Assembly: GCA_003725745.1 (NCBI GenBank)
Contig: RHDP01000001.1
Coordinates: 4,162,501 to 4,226,500 of the forward strand
DNA: 64,000 bases
Reading direction: 5' to 3'
DNA from: Streptomyces sp. I6
Lineage (GTDB): Bacteria; Actinomycetota; Actinomycetes; Streptomycetales; Streptomycetaceae
Below the pieces are notes generated by a model that was given only the letters and a program-made list of their open reading frames with translations, did not search any database and was not told the origin of the DNA. Shown here one piece after another: positions 9,308 to 20,501 of the stretch (positions are counted from its first letter, which is position 1; every line of letters begins with the position of its first letter). The position numbers were made by a program, and so were the translations under genes.

Positions 9308-10516
9308 ATGAAGCGGCACACCACCGAACCCCGCCCCGGCTGGCAGCGGATCGTCGAGGAGCAGGGTCTCGTCTATCCCCTCACCCGCTATCCGGACGGT
9401 TCGCTGCGGCCGTACTGGGACGAGAGCGCCTACTACGAGTTCTCGCTGCCGGAGGTCGAGGCCCTGGAGGAGGTCGTCGAGGAACTGCACGCCATGTGTC
9501 TCGCCGCGGCGGCGCACATCGTGGAGCACGGCCGTTTCGCGGACCTCGGCATCACCGACCCCCGACTCGCCCGCCTGGTCGCCCAGTCCTGGCAGCGGCG
9601 TGCCGAACTCCCGTCCCTGTACGGGCGGTTCGACCTGCGCTACGGCGGTACCGGACCGGCCAAGATGCTGGAGTACAACGCCGACACCCCCACGTCGCTG
9701 GTCGAGACGGCCAGCCCCCAGTGGTTCTGGATGGAGGACCGCTTCCCCGGCGCCGACCAGTGGAACTCGCTGCACGAGCGCCTGGTCGACGCCTGGCGGC
9801 GGCAGACCCGGCTGCTGCCGCCAGGCCCGCTGCACTTCGCGCACTCCGACGGCGACGAGCTGGGCGAGGACCTGATGACGGTCGCCTATCTGCGCGAGAC
9901 CGCCCAGCAGGCGGGCCTGACCACCGAGGCGCTGTCCGTGGAGCGGATCGGCTGGGACCGGTTGTCGGGCCGTTTCGTGGACGAACGGCTCCGCTTCATC
10001 CGCAGCTGCTTCAAGCTGTATCCCTGGGAGTGGCTGACCACGGACCGCTTCGCCCCGTACGTCCTGGACACCCTGGACAACGGCGGCGGCACCGGCAGCA
10101 CCTGCTGGATCGAACCCGCCTGGAAGATGCTGCTCTCCAACAAGGCGCTGCTCGCGGTGCTGTGGGAGCTCTACCCGGGACATCCCAATCTGCTGCCCGC
10201 CTATCTCGACGGTCCGCGTGAGCTCGCCGCCTCCACCGGCTGGGTCGCCAAACCGCTCCTCGGCCGTGAGGGCTCGGGCATCACGGTCCATCAGCCGGGG
10301 GCCTCCCCCGAGCCGCGTGACGAGCCCTGCTGCTACCAGCAACTGGCGCCGCTGCCCGACCTGTCGGCGACCCGGGGCGACGGTTCCGGGGGAGGGAACC
10401 GGGTGGTGCTCGGCGCCTGGGTCGTCGGGAACGAGGCGGCCGGGCTCGGCATCCGCGAGTCCTCGGGACTGGTCACGGACGAGTACGCCCGCTTCCTGCC
10501 GCACGTGATCCTCTGA
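9308..10516 (+). CDS. Glutathionylspermidine synthase-family ATP-grasp protein
   Basis: 402 residues, close to the length of the C-terminal synthetase domain of GspS and of stand-alone homologues. Recognisable blocks are SLYGRFDLRYGG, MLEYNADTPTSLVE (the metal/ATP-binding EYNADTPT signature), EPAWKMLLSNKA and a WVAKPLLGREGSG loop. Family members form an amide bond with ATP. Streptomyces lacks glutathione and trypanothione, so the true substrate is unknown. The small lipoprotein gene directly upstream is the only clue. Confidence 0.8.
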   Translation: MKRHTTEPRPGWQRIVEEQGLVYPLTRYPDGSLRPYWDESAYYEFSLPEVEALEEVVEELHAMCLAAAAHIVEHGRFADLGITDPRLARLVAQSWQRRAELPSLYGRFDLRYGGTGPAKMLEYNADTPTSLVETASPQWFWMEDRFPGADQWNSLHERLVDAWRRQTRLLPPGPLHFAHSDGDELGEDLMTVAYLRETAQQAGLTTEALSVERIGWDRLSGRFVDERLRFIRSCFKLYPWEWLTTDRFAPYVLDTLDNGGGTGSTCWIEPAWKMLLSNKALLAVLWELYPGHPNLLPAYLDGPRELAASTGWVAKPLLGREGSGITVHQPGASPEPRDEPCCYQQLAPLPDLSATRGDGSGGGNRVVLGAWVVGNEAAGLGIRESSGLVTDEYARFLPHVIL

Positions 10517-10686
10517 CGGCCCCGCCCACCGACGGCGAACCGCGGCGGTGGTCCGGCCCGGCAGCGGCGGGCCCGGGGGCGGTGACGGCGTCACCCGGGC
10601 CCGTACCGGAACCGGACCTCGGCCCCGTGCCGGCTCCGGCCGCGCCCCGCATCCGCCCCCTCGCCTGCGCCCGCGCCCGCCCCCCC

Positions 10687-10728
10687 CGTACCCGCACCGC
10701 CCCGGACCGTACCCGCACCGCCCCGGAC
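10687..10728. repeat. 21-bp tandem repeat in the gap before rocD
   Basis: A CGTACCCGCACCGCCCCGGA unit occurs twice in tandem, next to a run of eight C at 10680-10687. It lies between the convergent ends of the ligase and aminotransferase genes. No function is seen. Confidence 0.7.
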
Positions 10729-10793
10729 CACCCCGTGCGGCCCACACCCGGGTCAGGCCGGGCGCCCTCCGGGACTCCGCTCCCGCGGTCCGC

Positions 10794-12002
10794 TCACCCG
10801 CCCGCCAGCACCGCGCGCAACTGGTCGAGCCCCCAGTCCAGATCCTCCTTGCTGATCACGAGCGGCGGTGCGATCCGGATCGTCGAGCCGTGGGTGTCCT
10901 TGACCAGGACTCCGCGGTCCATGAGCTTCTCGGAGATCTCCCGGCCGGTGCCGTGCGAGGGCGCGATGTCGACACCGGCCCACAGCCCCCGCCCGCGCAC
11001 CGCGTCCACCGCGCCGCCGCCCACCAGCAGCCCGAGTTCATGGTGCAGATGGTCGCCCAGCTCGCTCGCCCGCTGCTGGAGCTCGCCGGTGCGCAGCATC
11101 GCGACGACCTCCAGCGCCACCGCGCAGGCCAGCGGATTGCCGCCGAAGGTCGAACCGTGCTCGCCCGGCCGGTAGACCCCGAGGACCTCGGAGGAGGACA
11201 CCACGGCGGACACCGGGACGACACCGCCGCCGAGGGCCTTGCCGAGGACGTACATATCGGGGACGACGCCCTCGTGCTCACAGGCGAAGGTGCGTCCGGT
11301 GCGGCCCAGGCCGGACTGGATCTCGTCGGCGATGAACAGCACGTTCCGCTCGCGGGTCAGCTCCCGCACCCCGGCGAGATAGCCGGCCGGCGGCACCAGC
11401 ACCCCGGCCTCGCCCTGGATCGGCTCCAGCAGCACCGCCACCGTGTTCGCGCTGCACGCGGCCTGGAGGGCGGTGAGATCGCCGTACGGGACGATCTCGA
11501 AGCCCGGTGTGTACGGACCGAAGTCGGCGCGGGCCTCTGCGTCCGTGGAGAAGCTGACGATCGTCGTCGTCCGGCCGTGGAAGTTGTTCGCCGCGACGAC
11601 GATCTTCGCCTGGCCGGGCGGGACGCCCTTGACCTTGTAGCCCCACTTGCGGGCGGTCTTCACCGCGGTCTCCACCGCTTCGGCCCCGGTGTTCATCGGC
11701 AGCACCATCTCCATGCCGCACAGCTCGGCGAGCTGGGCGCAGAAGTCGGCGAACCGGTCGTGGTGGAACGCCCGCGAGGTCAGTGTCACCCGCTCCAGCT
11801 GGGCTTTCGCGGCGTCGATCAGGCGCCGGTTGCCATGGCCGAAGTTGAGTGCCGAGTATCCGGCGAGCATGTCGAGGAAGCGCCGCCCCTCGACGTCCGT
11901 CATCCACGCGCCGTCCGCCGTCGCCACGACGACGGGCAGCGGGTGGTAGTTGTGGGCGCTGTGCGCCTCCGTGGAGGCGATGGCTCTCTCCGTTGCAGAC
12001 AC
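10794..12002 (-). CDS. rocD: Ornithine aminotransferase
   Basis: 402 residues from GTG 12002; no ATG fits the conserved N-terminus HNYHPLPVVVATADGAWM. Class III aminotransferase blocks are all present: SALNFGHGN, MNTGAEAVETAVK, FIADEIQSGLGRTG, and the PLP lysine in LGKALGGGVVPVSAV. It transfers the delta-amino group of ornithine to 2-oxoglutarate, giving glutamate semialdehyde, in arginine/ornithine breakdown and proline synthesis. No other arginine-catabolism gene is beside it. It is divergent from glyA, with 328 bases between. Confidence 0.9.
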   Translation of the reverse strand: MSATERAIASTEAHSAHNYHPLPVVVATADGAWMTDVEGRRFLDMLAGYSALNFGHGNRRLIDAAKAQLERVTLTSRAFHHDRFADFCAQLAELCGMEMVLPMNTGAEAVETAVKTARKWGYKVKGVPPGQAKIVVAANNFHGRTTTIVSFSTDAEARADFGPYTPGFEIVPYGDLTALQAACSANTVAVLLEPIQGEAGVLVPPAGYLAGVRELTRERNVLFIADEIQSGLGRTGRTFACEHEGVVPDMYVLGKALGGGVVPVSAVVSSSEVLGVYRPGEHGSTFGGNPLACAVALEVVAMLRTGELQQRASELGDHLHHELGLLVGGGAVDAVRGRGLWAGVDIAPSHGTGREISEKLMDRGVLVKDTHGSTIRIAPPLVISKEDLDWGLDQLRAVLAGG

Positions 12003-12214
12003 GGGGTCTCCGTTCGTACTGCGGCGTGGGTCCGCTGCGGCGGGGCCGCCCGGTCGGACCGGGGCCGGGGTGCGTGGCCCCTTTCTATCGTCGCTCGCCC
12101 ACCGGGCGGAGAAACATCGGGGTTCCGGTGCGGTTCCCCGGACACCTGGCCGTTCCCCGGCCGTTCTCGTACCCGTGGCCGGGCCGGCGGCACCACCAGT
12201 AGGGTGGGCGGTAC

Positions 12215-12310
12215 GCACGGCGACTGGCGTACGCGGAACGAACCGCGGGGGAGCCGTGTGCGGCAGGACCTTCGAGGTGCCGCCCGCCTGGGCACCCGGG
12301 ACGCACCCGC
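12215..12310 (+). promoter_or_regulatory. Probable ZTP (pfl) riboswitch upstream of glyA
   Basis: Three short conserved blocks of the ZTP/pfl riboswitch occur in order: GACTGGCG at 12222-12229, GGGGGAGCC at 12246-12254, and CCGCCTGGGCA at about 12284-12294, with pairing GC-rich segments between. The element lies just before the GGAGG ribosome site at 12321 of glyA. ZTP riboswitches sense the purine intermediate ZMP/ZTP, which accumulates when 10-formyl-THF is short, and glyA (one-carbon supply) is a classic target. Binding should open glyA expression. Confidence 0.75.
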
Positions 12311-12330
12311 CGTCTGTCCCGGAGGACGCC

Positions 12331-15166
<2,836 letters not shown>

Positions 15167-15278
15167 GACCGGGGGATCCCGCCGGGCACCGGGGCGAAAA
15201 GGACCCTGGCGGGACCACAGCCGCAGGCGCCACACTGGCGCCTGCGCAGACCACGAGAAGCCGGAGGAGGAGAACGAC

Positions 15279-15863
15279 GTGGGGACCGTAACGCTGGGCG
15301 TTTCGATCGCGGTCCCGGAGCCCTACGGCAGCCTGCTCCAGGAGCGGCGCGCGGGCTTCGGGGATCCCGCCGCGCACGGCATCCCCACGCACGTGACGCT
15401 GCTCCCGCCCACCGAGGCCGACGAGTCGGTTCTGGCCGAGGTCGAGGCGCATCTGGCGAGGGTCGCGGCCGCGGGCCGGCCGTTCCCCATGAGGCTGTCC
15501 GGCACCGGCACGTTCCGCCCGCTGTCGCCCGTGGTGTTCGTCAAGGTGGTCGAGGGCGGGGAGGCCTGCACCCGGCTCCAGCAGCAGGTGCGGGACGAGT
15601 CCGGGCCGCTCGTGCGCGAGTTGCAGTGGCCGTACCACCCGCATGTGACCGTCGCGCACGGTATCGCGGAGGACGCGATGGACCGGGCGTACGAGGAGCT
15701 GGCCGGCTACGAGGCCGCCTGGACCTGCTCCTCCTTCGCCCTCTACGAGCAGGGCGCGGACGGAGTGTGGCGCAAGCTGCGCGAGTACGTCTTCGGCGGC
15801 GCCCCCGGGGGCGTCCCACCCCAGAGCACACCGGTGGACGAGCCGGCCGCCACGCACCACTGA
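15279..15863 (+). CDS. 2'-5' RNA ligase-family (2H phosphoesterase) protein
   Basis: 194 residues from a GTG preceded by GGAGGAGG. Two HxT motifs, HVTLLPP (about 38-44) and HVTVAHG (about 121-127), are the paired catalytic motifs of the 2H phosphoesterase fold, and the length fits. Members hydrolyse or ligate 2'-5' or 2',3'-cyclic phosphodiester RNA ends; the physiological substrate of the bacterial ones is unclear. It follows trpS by about 110 bases and may be in the same transcript, a link to tRNA metabolism that is only inferred. Confidence 0.82.
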   Translation: MGTVTLGVSIAVPEPYGSLLQERRAGFGDPAAHGIPTHVTLLPPTEADESVLAEVEAHLARVAAAGRPFPMRLSGTGTFRPLSPVVFVKVVEGGEACTRLQQQVRDESGPLVRELQWPYHPHVTVAHGIAEDAMDRAYEELAGYEAAWTCSSFALYEQGADGVWRKLREYVFGGAPGGVPPQSTPVDEPAATHH

Positions 15864-16224
15864 CCCCGCGGCGGCACCACCACCGCGTCCGCAGCCCCCA
15901 CGGGCCCCGGGCGACGGCACCACCGCGTCCGTGCCGCCGCGCACCACGGGCGCCCCGGGGCGGGCCGGGCGTGCCTCGTACGGACTCGGGGCGGGGCGTC
16001 GCGGACAAGACATCGGGACGGGCCGGGGCGCCTCGCAGGGACTCGGGCCGGGGCGCCTCGGGCCCGGGCCTTCCCGGTCGCCGGGACGCCCCCACGAGAC
16101 ACGGCGGAGGGGGAAGCCCCGTGAGACACCGCGTGAGACACCTGGTGAGACCGCGCTGCCCCGGGGGCCGCCCGGTCGCGGGGAAGCCGCATGGGTCCGC
16201 GGCGTCCCCGCGGACGCCGCCCGC
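15864..16224. other. Noncoding gap with short repeats
   Basis: Convergent intergenic region between the 2H protein and dprE2. It contains duplicated CGGGGCGCCTCG and ACTCGGGCCG-type units at about 15970-16065, and GTGAGACAC repeated three times at 16121-16148. No gene is seen. Confidence 0.45.
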
Positions 16225-16980
16225 TCAGACCGGGAGGCGGCGGAACAGCGGCCGGGGGACGTGCCGCAGCGCCGACATCACCACCCGCAGCACCCCCGGA
16301 ACCCACACGGTCTCGGAGCGCCGCCGCAGCCCCTTCTCGATCGCCCGCGCCACCTGGTCGGGCGTCGTCGCCAGTGGTGCCTCCACCAGCCCCGCCGTCA
16401 TCCTCGACCGCACGAAACCCGGTCTGACGACCATCACGTGCACCCCCGTGCCGTACAGGGCGTCACCGAGCCCCTGGGCGAAGGTGTCGAGCCCGGCCTT
16501 GCTCGAACCGTAGATGAAGTTGGCCCGCCGGGCCCGCTCGCCCGCCACCGACGACAGCACGACGAGTGAGCCGTGCCCCTGTGCCTGCAGCGCGCCGGCG
16601 CAGATCAGCCCGGAGGACACCGCACCCGTGTAGTTGGTCTGGGCGACGCGGACCGCGTCGAGCGGCCTGGCCTCGTCGTGTGCCTGGTCGCCCAGCACAC
16701 CGAAGGCGAGCAGCACCATGTCGATGTCCCCCTCCGCGAACACCTTGCCGAGGAGTTCCTCGTGCCCGGACGGGTCCAGAGCGTCGAAGGGCACGGTGCG
16801 CACGTCGGCGCCGAGTTCGCGCAGTCCGCCGGCGGCGGAGTCCAGCGCGGGGGAGGGGCGGCCGGCGAGCCAGACCGTGCGGGCGCGGCGGGCCACCAGC
16901 CGGCGGGCCGTGGCCAGGCCGATCTCCGATGTGCCGCCGAGGACGAGCAGGGTCTGGGGAGTACCGAATGCGTCCTTCAT
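16225..16980 (-). CDS. dprE2: Decaprenylphosphoryl-ribose 2'-epimerase subunit, SDR (DprE2-like)
   Basis: 251 residues. Short-chain dehydrogenase with the NAD motif GGTSEIG at about 15-21 and catalytic SSVAGERARRANFIYGSSK (Ser...YxxxK). It should reduce the 2'-keto intermediate made by DprE1 to decaprenylphosphoryl-arabinose. It follows dprE1 by 60 bases on the same strand, as in mycobacteria. Its ribosome site and start codon are duplicated upstream (see the 16979-17012 repeat). Confidence 0.85.
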   Translation of the reverse strand: MKDAFGTPQTLLVLGGTSEIGLATARRLVARRARTVWLAGRPSPALDSAAGGLRELGADVRTVPFDALDPSGHEELLGKVFAEGDIDMVLLAFGVLGDQAHDEARPLDAVRVAQTNYTGAVSSGLICAGALQAQGHGSLVVLSSVAGERARRANFIYGSSKAGLDTFAQGLGDALYGTGVHVMVVRPGFVRSRMTAGLVEAPLATTPDQVARAIEKGLRRRSETVWVPGVLRVVMSALRHVPRPLFRRLPV

Positions 16981-17012
16981 GGTGCGTGCTCCTTCATGGT
17001 GCGTGCTCCTTC
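16979..17012 (-). repeat. 17-bp duplication of the dprE2 ribosome site and start
   Basis: The unit GAAGGAGCACGCACCAT is present twice in tandem. Each copy carries an AAGGAG ribosome site and an ATG. The upstream ATG (16997) opens a six-codon frame whose TGA overlaps the real dprE2 ATG at 16980, so ribosomes finishing the mini-frame could restart on dprE2. Confidence 0.85.
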
Positions 17013-17040
17013 GTCCCCCGGGTGCCGGGCCGCCGGAGGG

Positions 17041-18489
17041 TCACAGGGACAACCGGCGGGCCAGGTCGGACACGAACACCCCGCGCGGGTCGATCCGTGC
17101 GCGCAGGGCCCGGAACCGGTCGAGGCCGGGGTACATCACGGTCAGCAACTCCGGCCGCAGCCGGGAGTCCTTGGCCAGGTAGACCCGCCCGCCGGCGTCG
17201 GCCACCACCTGGTCGAGCCCGTCCAGGAACGTGCCGAGGCCCGGCAGTCCGGCCGGTACGTCCAGGGCGAGCGTCCAGCCGGGCATCGGGAACGACAGCC
17301 AGCCCGGGTCGCCCTCGCCGAACCGCTTCAGCACGGCGAGGAAGGACGGGCACCCCCGCCCGGCGACGCGCCGCACGACCTCGCGCAGCGCCTCCTCCCG
17401 CCCGTGGCCGACCACGAACTGGTACTGGACGAAGCCGCTCCGGCCGTACACGCGGTTCCAGTGGGGGACGCCGTCGAGGGGATGGAAGAAGGCCGGGATG
17501 TTCTGCAGCTGCCCCCGGCGGGCGCGCGGGGCCCGCCGGTACCAGAGTTCGTTGAAGACGGACACCGAGGCGCGGCCGAGCAGGCCTCCGGGGATGAGGC
17601 CGGGCGCCGAGGGGAGCTGACGGGGACGGAACTCCAGCGGCCGGCGTCGGGCGCGCACAGGGAGCGCGTCGAGCGGGGCGTGCTCCCCGCGGGTGAGCAC
17701 GGCGCGGCCCGTCGCCGCCCCGCGGGCGAGCAGGTCGATCCACGCGACCGAGTAGCGGTAGCGGTCGTCGCCGGTGGTCAGACGGGCCATCAGGTCGTCG
17801 AGATCGGCGGTGCGTTCGGTGTCCACCGACATCAGCGTCGTCTGGACCGGGTGCAGCCGGAGCGTGGCGGAGAGGACCACGCCGGTCAGTCCCATGCCGC
17901 CGGTCGTCGCGTCGAAGAGCTCGGTGCCGGGGACCACCGTGCGCACCTCGCCGTCGGCGGTCAGCAGCTCCAGCGACAGGACGTGGCGGGAGAAGGAGCC
18001 CGACACATGGTGGTTCTTGCCGTGGATGTCGGCGCAGACGGCACCGCCCACCGTGACGTAGCGGGTCCCTGGCGTGACCGGCACGAACCAGCCCAGCGGC
18101 AGCAGCACCTCCATCAGCCGGTGGAGGCTGACCCCGGCGTCGCAGACCACCACGCCGCCCTCGGCGTCGATGGTGCGGATGCGGTCCAGCCCGGTCATGT
18201 CGAGGACCGCCCCGCCGGCGTTCTGCGCCGCGTCGCCGTAGGCCCGGCCCAGCCCGCGGGCGATGGCACCCCGGCTGCCGCAGTGGTGGACGGCCGCCAC
18301 GGCCTCGTCGTGGGTACGGGGGCGGACCAGCAGTGCGGCGGAGGGCGCGGTGCGCCCCCAGCCGGTCACCGGCACCGGCAGGTAGTCGTCCCGGCCGGTG
18401 GGCGGGACGGGCGCGGCCGGCGCGGTGTGTTCGGCGGGGGTGGCGGGGGCGCACTCGGCAGACATGCGCGCGACGGTATCGCCCTCCAT
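17041..18489 (-). CDS. dprE1: Decaprenylphosphoryl-ribose oxidase (DprE1-like)
   Basis: 482 residues. FAD-linked oxidase of the vanillyl-alcohol-oxidase fold: RGLGRAYGDAAQN (FAD loop), TVGGAVCADIHGKNHH and the C-terminal VYLAKDSR, whose Lys matches the catalytic lysine of the mycobacterial enzyme. The residue equal to the drug-reactive Cys387 of M. tuberculosis is Ala408 (PGWTLALD). It oxidises decaprenylphosphoryl-ribose at C2. The start may be one of several nearby codons (ATG 18489 or 18465). It is divergent from the PAP2/UbiA pair that makes its substrate. Confidence 0.87.
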   Translation of the reverse strand: MEGDTVARMSAECAPATPAEHTAPAAPVPPTGRDDYLPVPVTGWGRTAPSAALLVRPRTHDEAVAAVHHCGSRGAIARGLGRAYGDAAQNAGGAVLDMTGLDRIRTIDAEGGVVVCDAGVSLHRLMEVLLPLGWFVPVTPGTRYVTVGGAVCADIHGKNHHVSGSFSRHVLSLELLTADGEVRTVVPGTELFDATTGGMGLTGVVLSATLRLHPVQTTLMSVDTERTADLDDLMARLTTGDDRYRYSVAWIDLLARGAATGRAVLTRGEHAPLDALPVRARRRPLEFRPRQLPSAPGLIPGGLLGRASVSVFNELWYRRAPRARRGQLQNIPAFFHPLDGVPHWNRVYGRSGFVQYQFVVGHGREEALREVVRRVAGRGCPSFLAVLKRFGEGDPGWLSFPMPGWTLALDVPAGLPGLGTFLDGLDQVVADAGGRVYLAKDSRLRPELLTVMYPGLDRFRALRARIDPRGVFVSDLARRLSL

Positions 18490-18616
18490 GGGTGATTTGC
18501 GCTTAATGTCCCTGACTCGCCGAAACGGGTGATTAAACGAGTGTCACAAAATATGACCGCACATTTCGGCCTCGCGTTGAGAAGAGTCGCTCCTGGCCCA
18601 TCGAAAGGGGCGGCAG
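18490..18616. promoter_or_regulatory. Divergent promoter region dprE1 / PAP2
   Basis: This 127-base gap is clearly richer in A/T than its surroundings (GATTAAACGAGTGTCACAAA and nearby), as expected for back-to-back promoters that co-ordinate the two halves of the decaprenylphosphoryl-arabinose pathway. I cannot fix exact -10/-35 boxes. Confidence 0.5.
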
Positions 18617-19387
18617 ATGCGCGACGCCGACAGGACACCCCGGCCGAACCGGCCGAACCGGCACGACCCGTCAGATCCGCTCGACCCGCTCGACCCGCTC
18701 GATCCGCTCGATCCGCTCGATCCGCGCGGCGGGCACCGCCGACGGGAGCGGTCCGGCTGGACCGCCGCCGAGCGGCGGCTGCTGGCCGTGATGCGCGGCT
18801 GCGGCGACGACCCCCGGGTCGCCGCGGCCGCCCGCGCACTCTCGCACGGCGGCGAGCACGCCGCCCTCTGGCTCGCGGCCGGCCTGGTCTGCTCGGTGGC
18901 GGACCGCGAGCGGCGGGCCGGCTGGCTGCGCGGCACCGCGCTGGTGGCCACCGCCCATCTGGCCAGTGTGGGGATCAAGCAGGTGGTCCGCCGCCCCCGG
19001 CCGTTGCTGTCCGCCGGCGAACCGCTCGTCCGCACCGCGGGACGGCACTCCTTCCCCAGCTCGCACGCCGCCTCGGCCGCTGCCGCGGCCGTGACCTTCG
19101 GGGTGCTGCGCCCGGCGGGCCGTGCGGTGGTCCGGCCGCTCGCGGCCGCCATGTGCGTCTCCCGCCTGGTGGCCGGGGTCCACTACCCCACCGATGTGGC
19201 GGCGGGGGCGCTGCTCGGCGGACTGCTGGCACGCGGCGGAACGGCGTGGCTGTCCGGCGGCGTGCGCCCGACCGGCGTGGGCCCGACCGGCGTGGGGCGG
19301 GCCCACGTGGGGCGGGCCGGCGTACATCTGCCCGGCCGCGTAGGTGCGACCGGTGCGGGCCGGTCCGGTGGGGGGCGCCGTGTCTGA
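18617..19387 (+). CDS. PAP2-family lipid phosphatase (decaprenylphosphoryl-5-phosphoribose phosphatase)
   Basis: 256 residues. The three PAP2 motifs are visible: KQVVRRPRP, SFPSSHA and SRLVAGVHYPTDV. It probably removes the 5-phosphate from decaprenylphosphoryl-5-phosphoribose; this specificity is inferred from the overlapping UbiA gene. The N-terminus carries a run of LDP triplets (about residues 21-36) encoded by repeated GATCCGCTC, and the C-terminus has a VGPTGVG-type repeat; both look like slippage-prone linkers. The stop overlaps the next GTG by 8 bases. Confidence 0.82.
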   Translation: MRDADRTPRPNRPNRHDPSDPLDPLDPLDPLDPLDPRGGHRRRERSGWTAAERRLLAVMRGCGDDPRVAAAARALSHGGEHAALWLAAGLVCSVADRERRAGWLRGTALVATAHLASVGIKQVVRRPRPLLSAGEPLVRTAGRHSFPSSHAASAAAAAVTFGVLRPAGRAVVRPLAAAMCVSRLVAGVHYPTDVAAGALLGGLLARGGTAWLSGGVRPTGVGPTGVGRAHVGRAGVHLPGRVGATGAGRSGGGRRV

Positions 19388-20351
19388 GCACAGCACCGCA
19401 CTGCTGGAGCAGCCGGGAGAGCCGGGACGGCCACCGACGTCCGGCGGGGGCGCCCGGGTGCGCCGGCGGCTGAGCCTGCCGATCGGCCTGGCCAGGACCG
19501 CCAGACCCCGCCAGTGGATCAAGAACGTGCTGGTCGGGGCGGCTCCCGCCGCGGCCGGCGAGCTGGTGTCCCGGCAGACCGCCGTCCAACTCGGCCTCGT
19601 CTTCGTGCTGTTCACCGCGGCCGCCTCCGCCGTGTACCTGATCAACGACGCGCTGGACGCGGAAGCCGACCGCGCACACCCTCTGAAGCGCCTGCGCCCG
19701 GTAGCCCGCGGGGACGTGCCGGTGCCCGTCGCGTACACCGCCGGGGTGCTGCTCGCCGCGGTGTCGACCGCCTCCGCCGCCGTCCTGTGCAACGCCATGA
19801 CGGCCGTGCTGCTGACGGCGTACGTGGTGATGCAGATCGCCTACTGCGTCCGGCTCAAGCACGTCCTGGTGGTCGATCTGGCCATCGTCACCACGGGGTT
19901 CCTGATGCGCGCCATGGTCGGCGGGGTGGCGCTGTCCATTCCGCTCTCCCGCTGGTTCCTGATCACCACCGGCTTCGGAGCGCTGTTCATGGTGGCCGCG
20001 AAGCGCTACTCCGAGGCCGTCGAGACGGCGGGCTCCGGCGGTGCGACCCGGGCCCTTCTCACCGCGTACACGACCGGCTACCTCCGCTTCGTGTGGCAGC
20101 TCGCCGCCGGTGCCGCGGTCCTCGGCTACTGCCTCTGGGCGCTGGAGGGCGGCGGGACCGCCGACGGCTCGCTGCTGCCCTGGCGCCAGCTCTCGATGAT
20201 CGCCTTCACCCTGGCCGTGCTGCGGTACGCGGTGTTCGCCGACCGGGGCGCCGCGGGCGCCCCCGAGGACGTCGTGCTGCGCGACCGGCCGCTCGCCGTC
20301 ATCGGACTGGCCTGGCTGGCGATGTACGCGATGGCGGTCGCCGACCTGTGA
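19380..20351 (+). CDS. Decaprenyl-phosphate phosphoribosyltransferase (UbiA family)
   Basis: 323 residues, polytopic membrane protein. RPRQWIKNVLV and LINDALDAEADRAHPLKRLRP match the first metal-binding motif (NDxxDxxxD) of the UbiA-type enzymes that attach phosphoribose from PRPP to decaprenyl phosphate. About nine hydrophobic segments follow. The start is GTG 19380, inside the end of the PAP2 gene. It supplies the first step of the pathway completed by the PAP2 phosphatase, DprE1 and DprE2. Confidence 0.85.
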   Translation: MSEHSTALLEQPGEPGRPPTSGGGARVRRRLSLPIGLARTARPRQWIKNVLVGAAPAAAGELVSRQTAVQLGLVFVLFTAAASAVYLINDALDAEADRAHPLKRLRPVARGDVPVPVAYTAGVLLAAVSTASAAVLCNAMTAVLLTAYVVMQIAYCVRLKHVLVVDLAIVTTGFLMRAMVGGVALSIPLSRWFLITTGFGALFMVAAKRYSEAVETAGSGGATRALLTAYTTGYLRFVWQLAAGAAVLGYCLWALEGGGTADGSLLPWRQLSMIAFTLAVLRYAVFADRGAAGAPEDVVLRDRPLAVIGLAWLAMYAMAVADL

Positions 20352-20501
20352 CCGGGCCGCCGCACCGTACCCCCGGCCTGCCCGGCCTGCTTTGCCTGGC
20401 CGGCCTGCCCGGCTTGGCCTGTCTGGCCGGTGTGTCCGGTGATCCGGGGACTCGTACACCCGTCTCCGGATCAAGCGCGCCGACCGGGGAAGGCGTACCC
20501 C

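Noticed and set aside
12215-12310. Glycine riboswitch before glyA
   Set aside because: The glycine aptamer core blocks are absent, whereas the ZTP blocks are present.
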